Of a stretch of 37,192 nucleotides of DNA, positions 32,529-37,192 are shown one piece after another; positions within the stretch are counted from its first letter, which is position 1, and each line of letters starts with the position of its first letter. The stretch is from Bacteroidales bacterium (lineage in GTDB: Bacteria > Bacteroidota > Bacteroidia > Bacteroidales > P3). The stretch covers positions 1-37,192 of the forward strand of contig JAKSML010000017.1 of assembly GCA_024400665.1 (NCBI GenBank), written 5' to 3'. A model generated the notes under the pieces. It was given only the letters and a program-made list of their open reading frames with translations. It had not been told where the DNA came from and ran no database searches. The translations under genes were made by a program, and so were the position numbers.

Positions 32529-34166
32529 ATGAAGAAATTATCTATTTTTGTTATGGCCATTTCAATGCTCGCAATTGTGGGCTGTAAGGAGAAAAAAACC
32601 GAAGAAAAATCGGAAATTCAACAAAAAGTGGACGAATATGCAGAGTTCACTTTGACTACTGATTTGAGCGTTCTGAGCGAGAAGGAAAAGCAGCTGCTTC
32701 CCATCTTCATTCAGATTGCCGACATCATGGACGACCTCTATTGGGACCAGTATTTCGGACCCGAGAACCGTGCCAGCCTCGACACCATCTCTGACCCCGC
32801 CATGAAGGAGTTCGCCCTCATCCAGTATGGCGCTTGGGACCGTCTGGGCGAAGAGAAGCCCTTCATCCCCGGCTACGGCGAACGCCCCAAGGGCTGCAAC
32901 TTCTACCCCCTCGACATGACCGATGCTGAGTACCAGGCTCTCGCCGACCCCGAGAAGAGCAGCCAGTACACCGTCATCCGTCGCGACGAGAACGGCGCCC
33001 TCAAGGTGGTTCCTTACCATGTTGAGTATGCCGACCGCCTCGCCAAGGTGGACAGCCTCTTCGGCCTCGCCATCGACCTCGCCGAGGATGCCGGCCTGAA
33101 GAAGTACCTCACCGAGCGCCGCAAGGCCATCATGACCGACGACTACTACCAGTCCGACCTCGCCTGGATGGACATGAAGCAGAGCAAGCTTGACTTCGTT
33201 GTCGGACCTATCGAGAACTACGACGACGCCCTCTATGGCAACAAGACCTCCTACGAGTCGTTCATCCTCGTGAAAGACGAGAAATGGAGCAACGACCTCG
33301 CCAAGTTCGTCAAGATGCTCCCCATGCTGCAGCAGGAGCTGCCTTGCGACCCCAAGTACAAACCCGCTATGGCTGGTGGCGAAAGCGACCTGAACGTGTA
33401 TGACGTCATCTACTATGCTGGCGACTGCAATGCCGGCTCCAAGACTATCGCCATCAACCTGCCCAACGACGAGCGCATCCACCAGACCAAGGGTGCCCGC
33501 CGCCTCCAGCTCAAGAACGCCATGCAAGCTAAGTTCGAGACCATCCTCATGCCCATCGCCGAGCTCTGCATCTGCGACGACCAGCTCGACAACGTGAACT
33601 TCAACGCCTTCTTCAGCAACGTCTGCTTCCACGAAGTGGCTCACGGTCTCGGCATCAAGAACACCGTCACCGACGGCAAGAACCTCCGCGAGGCCCTCGG
33701 CCCCCAGTACAGCGCATGGGAGGAGTCGAAGGCTGACATCTGCGGCCTGTTCCTGACCACCAAGCTCATCGAGATGGGCGAGATCACCAACTGCACCCAG
33801 GAAGATGCCTACGTCACCTTCATCGCCGGCATCCTCCGCAGCGTCCGCTTCGGTGCCACCGAGGCTCACGGCATCGCCAACATGATGTGCTTCAACTATC
33901 TCCAAGACCAGGGCGCCTTCAGCCTCAACAAGGACGGCAAATATGTCGTAAACGTTGAGAAGGCCAAGGCAGCCATGGAGAGCTGGGCAGCCCTCATCCT
34001 GAAGGTTGAAGGCGAAGGCGACATCAATTTTGCCAAGAGATACTCCGCCGAGAACGGCACCATCCGTCCCGAGCTGAAGAGCATCCTCGACAAGATTGCC
34101 TCCAACAACATCCCCCGCGACATCCGCTACAACCAGGGCCTCAAAGCCCTCGGCCTTGCTAAATAA
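32529..34166 (+). CDS. Peptidase M49 (dipeptidyl-peptidase III)-like lipoprotein
   Basis: 545 residues. Lipoprotein signal with lipobox AIVGC (Cys19), followed by a Lys/Glu-rich stretch of the kind associated with surface export in Bacteroidota. The body resembles the DPP III family, zinc peptidases that remove dipeptides from peptide N-termini. The zinc helix reads HEVAH (H368, E369, H372), and the second helix is 'EESKAD' (residues 398-403) where the family has EECRAE. Classical M49 enzymes have a hexapeptide HExxGH; this one has the pentapeptide HExxH. A periplasmic or surface peptide-scavenging role is inferred. Strongly biased, GC-rich codons suggest high expression. Single-gene unit with its own promoter and terminator. 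Confidence 0.8.
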   Translation: MKKLSIFVMAISMLAIVGCKEKKTEEKSEIQQKVDEYAEFTLTTDLSVLSEKEKQLLPIFIQIADIMDDLYWDQYFGPENRASLDTISDPAMKEFALIQYGAWDRLGEEKPFIPGYGERPKGCNFYPLDMTDAEYQALADPEKSSQYTVIRRDENGALKVVPYHVEYADRLAKVDSLFGLAIDLAEDAGLKKYLTERRKAIMTDDYYQSDLAWMDMKQSKLDFVVGPIENYDDALYGNKTSYESFILVKDEKWSNDLAKFVKMLPMLQQELPCDPKYKPAMAGGESDLNVYDVIYYAGDCNAGSKTIAINLPNDERIHQTKGARRLQLKNAMQAKFETILMPIAELCICDDQLDNVNFNAFFSNVCFHEVAHGLGIKNTVTDGKNLREALGPQYSAWEESKADICGLFLTTKLIEMGEITNCTQEDAYVTFIAGILRSVRFGATEAHGIANMMCFNYLQDQGAFSLNKDGKYVVNVEKAKAAMESWAALILKVEGEGDINFAKRYSAENGTIRPELKSILDKIASNNIPRDIRYNQGLKALGLAK

Positions 34167-34188
34167 GCATCTTAGCATAACCCTTGAC

Positions 34189-34226
34189 GTAAGGCAGCCC
34201 ATCATCAATAGGCTGCCTTACTTTTC
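34189..34226 (+). terminator. Intrinsic terminator after the M49-like gene
   Basis: An 11-bp stem GTAAGGCAGCC/GGCTGCCTTAC (34189-34199 with 34211-34221) is followed by TTTTCT. It lies 23 bases beyond the stop codon. Confidence 0.88.
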
Positions 34227-34260
34227 TGGGGAAAAGGGGCCATGATTGCGGAAAAATTCG

Positions 34261-34268
34261 TATCTTTG
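34261..34268 (+). promoter_or_regulatory. Probable -7 box cut off from its gene by the IS element
   Basis: TATCTTTG followed by CA, a consensus -7 box, with no convincing gene before the IS terminal repeat at 34430. A 39-codon open frame begins at the ATG at 34324 but runs into the repeat. The promoter may originally have served the gene pair starting at 35260. Confidence 0.5.
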
Positions 34269-34429
34269 CAACGTAGAAACCCATAGTGACAGAATAGCCA
34301 AGCAACACATTCCCTATTCACTTATGGAATCTACTATGATTGTCTCTTATTGCCTTAATGACCAATTGGGGATAGAAATTATTTTTGAGGAGGGATGTAA
34401 AAAATCGGGCATTTTTGCGACTAATATTG

Positions 34430-35210
34430 TAGGTAACCTCTAAAAATTAAATATCAAATATTCGACAATATAAAAGAAGAAATAGTGTTATCATGGTATA
34501 AAAAGGCATCATTTATGAGCAAGTACAAGACCACAGGCAAGCAGACCCTCTTTGACGCAGAAAACTCAGCACGGAAACTCTCCGAGATGGGAAATCCTTT
34601 GGAGAAGTTAGACAGCGTGATAGACTTTGAGATGTTCCGCAGCCGGTTGGAAGCGTCGATGGTGAATCATGGCACGAAGAGCAAAGCCGGAGCCAAACAG
34701 TATGACGTGGTAATGATGTTCAAAGTGATGGTGTTGCGGCAGTATTATAATCTCAGTTACGAGCAGACGGAATACCAGATAATCGATCGTGGCAGCTTTA
34801 AGCAGTTCCTCGGACTGGCAAGTGGAGACAAGGTGCCAGACGCAAACACAATCCGCAATTTTTTCGAGGGACTGAACTTTATGGAGGGAGCGATGCACGG
34901 GCTGACCGTGCGGACGATAGGTATAGCGAGAGCGGCCACAAGCATCTTCCTAAAATGCTTGACCTACAACATGTTTCGATACGAGCAGTTCGTAAGAAAC
35001 GGAATAAGATAACGGAATAACTAACCAAACAAGAGAACGTGAGGTAAAGCCATGTAGATTAGTCTGAAATATTAATGCCGAAAGAGGTTTGTGACCCAAA
35101 ATCGTACCTCTTATAACCTTTGCAGATAATAACAACTCTGGCGAAGCGGGAAAAGTAGGCTCTCCGTCAAAGCCAGATGACAAAAATAATCAATTTTTAG
35201 AGCCTACCTA
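34430..35210 (+). mobile_element. Internally deleted IS5-family element with terminal inverted repeats
   Basis: Left end 34430-34448 (TAGGTAACCTCTAAAAATT) matches the reverse complement of 35192-35210 (TAGGTAGGCTCTAAAAATT) at 17 of 19 positions. Similarity can be followed further out to about 34421 and 35219 with more mismatches. Between them lies one transposase frame lacking its catalytic core. The roughly 780-bp size is well below that of a complete IS5-family element. Target-site duplications are not clear. It is probably non-autonomous, mobilisable only by a transposase supplied elsewhere. Confidence 0.8.
34515..35012 (+). pseudogene. IS5-family transposase with an in-frame internal deletion
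   Basis: 165 residues from the ATG at 34515 (an upstream in-frame ATG lies at 34485). The N-terminal half is the IS5/DUF772 domain: 'LEKLDSVIDFEMFRSRLEAS', 'KQYDVVMMFKVMVLRQYYNL', 'EQTEYQIIDRGSFKQFLGL' and 'DKVPDANTIRNFFEGL'. It then jumps directly to the C-terminal end of the family ('FMEGAMHGLTVRTIGIARA', followed by 'LTYNMFRYEQF'). Roughly half of the protein, including the DDE catalytic residues, is missing, and the junction near 34865-34880 keeps the frame. The product could at most bind the element's ends. About 180 bases with a 7-bp hairpin (AAGAGGT/ACCTCTT, 35082-35112) follow before the right terminal repeat. Confidence 0.88.
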
Positions 35211-35259
35211 TAATAATAGAAGCACCCGAGAAATGTGTAACCTCAATACATATAGCAAG

Positions 35260-35703
35260 ATGAATAAACGGATACTGACAACAGTTACCCTCTGTGTCCT
35301 GGCGTTGGCCGCACAGGCACAGGCGGTCGTGACTGCCGCCGGCGGCACGGCTGGCAGCGCCACCCACACGTTCACCTACAGTGTGGGGCAGGTGGCCACC
35401 GCCGCCACGGCCGACGGTCAACTGCGCGAGGGCGTCGTGCAACCCCTCACCGTCGAGCCTGTCGGCATCGCCAATGCCGATGCCACCACCCTGACGGTCT
35501 ATCCCAATCCCACGATGGACGGCGTCAACCTGCGCCGCGATGAGGCCGCCGGCACCGTGGTGCGCCTCTACAGCCTGGAGGGTCGCCTGCTGCGCAGCGA
35601 GCAGTGGGACGGCACGGCGCTCCGCCTCGACCTCAGCGCCCTGGCAGCAGGCGTCTATATGCTGCAAGCCGATGGTAGAACCTTTAAAATCACAAAACAA
35701 TGA
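35260..35703 (+). CDS. Small secreted protein with type A T9SS sorting domain
   Basis: 147 residues from the ATG at 35260, which begins a clear signal peptide (MNKRILTTVTLCVLALAAQAQ region). A short segment 'AGGTAGSATHTFTYSVGQVA', then 'REGVVQPLTVEPVGI', follows. The rest is a T9SS type A C-terminal signal: 'LTVYPNPTMDGVNL' near residue 80, 'VRLYSLEGRLL' near 103, 'LSALAAGVYMLQ' and the basic end 'FKITKQ'. It is thus almost only a leader plus a sorting domain. It ends in an ATGA overlap with the next gene, so the pair is translationally coupled. GC-rich with strongly biased codons, unlike the IS element beside it. Confidence 0.82.
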   Translation: MNKRILTTVTLCVLALAAQAQAVVTAAGGTAGSATHTFTYSVGQVATAATADGQLREGVVQPLTVEPVGIANADATTLTVYPNPTMDGVNLRRDEAAGTVVRLYSLEGRLLRSEQWDGTALRLDLSALAAGVYMLQADGRTFKITKQ

Positions 35704-37028
35704 AAAAGATAGCCCTCATATCCATTGCATTACTTTTTGCTTTCCATTTTTCACCTTTCACCTCCGTCAGCGCCCAAGATGTTCCTCAGGGTTTCACCTA
35801 CCAAGCTGTGGTGCGCAACGCACAGGGGGCACCGGTAGCCAACAGCCAGGTCTCCGTGCGCATTGCCCTGTTGCAGGGTTCGGCCCTCGGCAGCGAGCGC
35901 TATGCCGAACTGCACACCCCTACGACCGACGCCGCGGGCCTCTTCGCCGTCGTGGTGGGGCAGGGCACCGCCTTGGTCAACTGCATGATGGAGGACTGTA
36001 TCGATTGGGCCGACGGCCCGTGGTTCCTCCACTCTGAGGTCGACCCCGCCGGCGGCAACAACTACACCCTCAGCACCACCCAGCAGCTGATGGCTGTCCC
36101 CTACGCCCTCTTTGCCGCCAATGTGCTGCACGACACGGTGCACATCCGCGACAGCGTGGTGGTGCATGTGCACGACAGCATCGTCGTCCACATCCATGAC
36201 AGCGTCGTTGTCCATATCCACGACAGTATTGTGGTGCACGACAGCATCATTGTCCATATCTACGACAGCATCGTGCCGCACGACACCGTCGGCGCCGCCC
36301 CCTACGATGCCAACGGCGCCCTGTCGGGGCTCTTCTCCGTCAGCGCCACCAAGCAGGTGCGCTTCTCGCGCGGCAACCTGCAATACCATGCCGTCGACAG
36401 CCTCTGGCGCTTTGCCGAGCATCAGATTGACTTTATTGGTTCGGACAACAGCAACATCTCGGCCACCTACGACGGCTGGATCGACCTCTTCGGCTGGGGC
36501 ACCGGTGCCAACCCCACGGAGCACTCCTCCTCCAACAGCGCCTACCCCTCTTTCACCGATTGGGGCACCAATGCCATCAGCAACGGCGGCGACTCGGTGG
36601 GCCGTTGGTACACTATGACCAAGAATGAGCAGGACTATATCTTCTACGGCCGCGACTCCGCCACCGCCAAATGGGCCATGGTCACCATCGACAGCACCAT
36701 CAAGGGCCTCATCGTCCTGCCCGATGAGTGGACGCTGCCCGCGGGCCTCACCTTCGTGGCCGGCGACAGCTACAGTTGGGACACCGACCACTACACCCTC
36801 GACGAGTGGGAGCGCCTGGAGCAGGCCGGCGCCGTCTTCCTTCCTGCCGCTGGCAAGCGCAATCCCTCCTATGCCGGCAGTGTCGGCAACTATTGGTCCT
36901 GCTCGCAGGGGCAGAACGCCGGCTACAACCTCGACTTTGCGCCCCACCACATCCCCAAGGTGATGCCCCTCAGCTTGTGCCCCCGCTACTACGGCTACTC
37001 CGTCCGTCTCGTCACCACCGTCGAGTGA
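35700..37028 (+). CDS. Stalked surface protein: N-terminal fibre domain, HDSIVV repeats, FISUMP-like head
   Basis: 442 residues. Signal peptide to about residue 25. Residues 27-143 form a domain common in Bacteroidota surface and fibre proteins ('DVPQGFTYQAVVRNAQGAPV', 'EVDPAGGNNY', 'LMAVPYALFAANV'). Residues 144-197 are a tandem repeat of about eight residues ('HIHDSVVV' and variants), probably a beta-structured stalk. Residues 215-442 are a FISUMP-like module ('VRFSRGNLQY', 'IDLFGWGT', 'FTDWGTNA', 'GLIVLPDEW', 'GAVFLPAAG', final 'YSVRLV') shared with the lipoprotein at 11626-13131. There is no T9SS tail of its own. It starts on the ATGA that ends the preceding T9SS-sorted gene. Likely an adhesin or fibre-like surface structure. 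No terminator before the REP-like repeats. Confidence 0.75.
   Translation: MKKIALISIALLFAFHFSPFTSVSAQDVPQGFTYQAVVRNAQGAPVANSQVSVRIALLQGSALGSERYAELHTPTTDAAGLFAVVVGQGTALVNCMMEDCIDWADGPWFLHSEVDPAGGNNYTLSTTQQLMAVPYALFAANVLHDTVHIRDSVVVHVHDSIVVHIHDSVVVHIHDSIVVHDSIIVHIYDSIVPHDTVGAAPYDANGALSGLFSVSATKQVRFSRGNLQYHAVDSLWRFAEHQIDFIGSDNSNISATYDGWIDLFGWGTGANPTEHSSSNSAYPSFTDWGTNAISNGGDSVGRWYTMTKNEQDYIFYGRDSATAKWAMVTIDSTIKGLIVLPDEWTLPAGLTFVAGDSYSWDTDHYTLDEWERLEQAGAVFLPAAGKRNPSYAGSVGNYWSCSQGQNAGYNLDFAPHHIPKVMPLSLCPRYYGYSVRLVTTVE
36130..36290 (+). repeat. Tandem 24-bp coding repeats (HDSIVV stalk)
   Basis: About six units of roughly 24 bases, two of them shorter (18 bases), each encode a version of V-V-H-I-H-D-S-I. 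Third positions vary freely while the residue pattern is kept, which indicates selection on protein and makes recent slippage less likely. Confidence 0.85.
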
Positions 37029-37037
37029 CCGACCTTC

Positions 37038-37170
37038 CCGTTCTCGGGGATGTTCTGAGTGAAGCGGTCGTTGTGTCGGATTTACAATCCGACACGAGTT
37101 ACTATAAGGATTTCCGTTCTCTGGGTGTTCTGAGGGTGGGGCGTTGTGTCGGATTTGCAATCATGAGTGG
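37038..37170. repeat. Two REP-like units with palindromic core
   Basis: Unit 1 (about 37038-37095) and unit 2 (about 37112-37164) share TTCCGTTCTC-like, TGTTCTGAG and GTTGTGTCGGATTT blocks at about 70-bp spacing. In unit 1 GTGTCGGATT (37073-37082) pairs with AATCCGACAC (37086-37095). In unit 2 the second arm is missing after CAAT. Similar TCGGATT palindromes occur beside REP-associated tyrosine transposases in Bacteroidota; no such gene is visible before the window ends. Confidence 0.7.
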
Positions 37171-37192
37171 TCGAAAGAAATGCTTTCAACTA

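Noticed and set aside
32562-34208. 548-codon open frame on the minus strand opposite the M49-like gene
   Set aside because: Same explanation: biased GC-rich codons of a highly expressed gene. The antisense product has no recognisable domain and runs through the terminator hairpin.
35751-37160. 469-codon minus-strand frame opposite the stalked surface protein
   Set aside because: The sense frame has a signal peptide, repeats and a conserved module. The antisense translation is Val/Gly/Asp/His-rich shadow sequence.

Overview
The window reads as chromosome from a member of the Bacteroidota, most likely order Bacteroidales. Four things point there. Nearly every transcription unit carries a TAnnTTTG-type -7 box instead of a TATAAT box. 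Shine-Dalgarno sequences are almost absent. There is type IX secretion (T9SS) cargo and a GldM-like protein. The lipoproteins and two surface proteins belong to families typical of gut or rumen Bacteroidales. The family or genus cannot be fixed from the sequence alone.

Layout. (1) 0.4-1.1 kb: a lone secreted protein resembling the periplasmic D3-D4 part of GldM. (2) 1.4-7.6 kb, minus strand: a compact exopolysaccharide operon of Wza-like lipoprotein, Wzc-like tyrosine autokinase with a Gly-Tyr repeat tail, then rmlA-rmlC-rmlD and a left-handed beta-helix sugar N-acetyltransferase. A terminator-like hairpin sits directly before rmlA. rmlB, glycosyltransferases, flippase and polymerase are not in the window. 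(3) 7.8-11.3 kb, plus: a MurU-type nucleotidyltransferase overlapping a RecB/AddB-type PD-(D/E)XK nuclease. (4) 11.6-15.0 kb: an accessory patch with a fimbrillin-like lipoprotein, a small Gly/Ser-rich protein behind a long structured leader, a broken small ORF, a 25-bp hairpin and several short repeats. (5) 15.1-22.0 kb, plus: an OmpA/TPR lipoprotein, then housekeeping genes pssA-queA-comF and pyrH-frr-birA. (6) 22.0-28.9 kb, minus: a probable operon of flavodoxin/ferredoxin, MutS-like ATPase, sbcD and sbcC. (7) 29.3-32.4 kb, minus: a T9SS-exported transglutaminase, a DMT permease and tRNA-Ser(GGA). (8) 32.5-34.2 kb, plus: a peptidase M49-like lipoprotein with a pentapeptide HEVAH zinc site. 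(9) 34.4-37.2 kb: an internally deleted IS5-family element with terminal inverted repeats, a mini T9SS-sorted protein translationally coupled to a stalked surface protein, and REP-like palindromes at the end.

How the genes fit together. The envelope theme is strong: polysaccharide export, lipoproteins, T9SS cargo and phosphatidylserine synthesis. The C-terminal module of the lipoprotein at 11.6-13.1 kb recurs in the surface protein at 35.7-37.0 kb. I saw no CRISPR array, prophage or complete defence system. The best candidates for undescribed biology are the structured leader at 13.55-13.81 kb, the repeat and hairpin cluster at 13.9-14.9 kb, the stand-alone GldM-like protein, the HEVAH M49-like lipoprotein and the stalked FISUMP-like surface protein.
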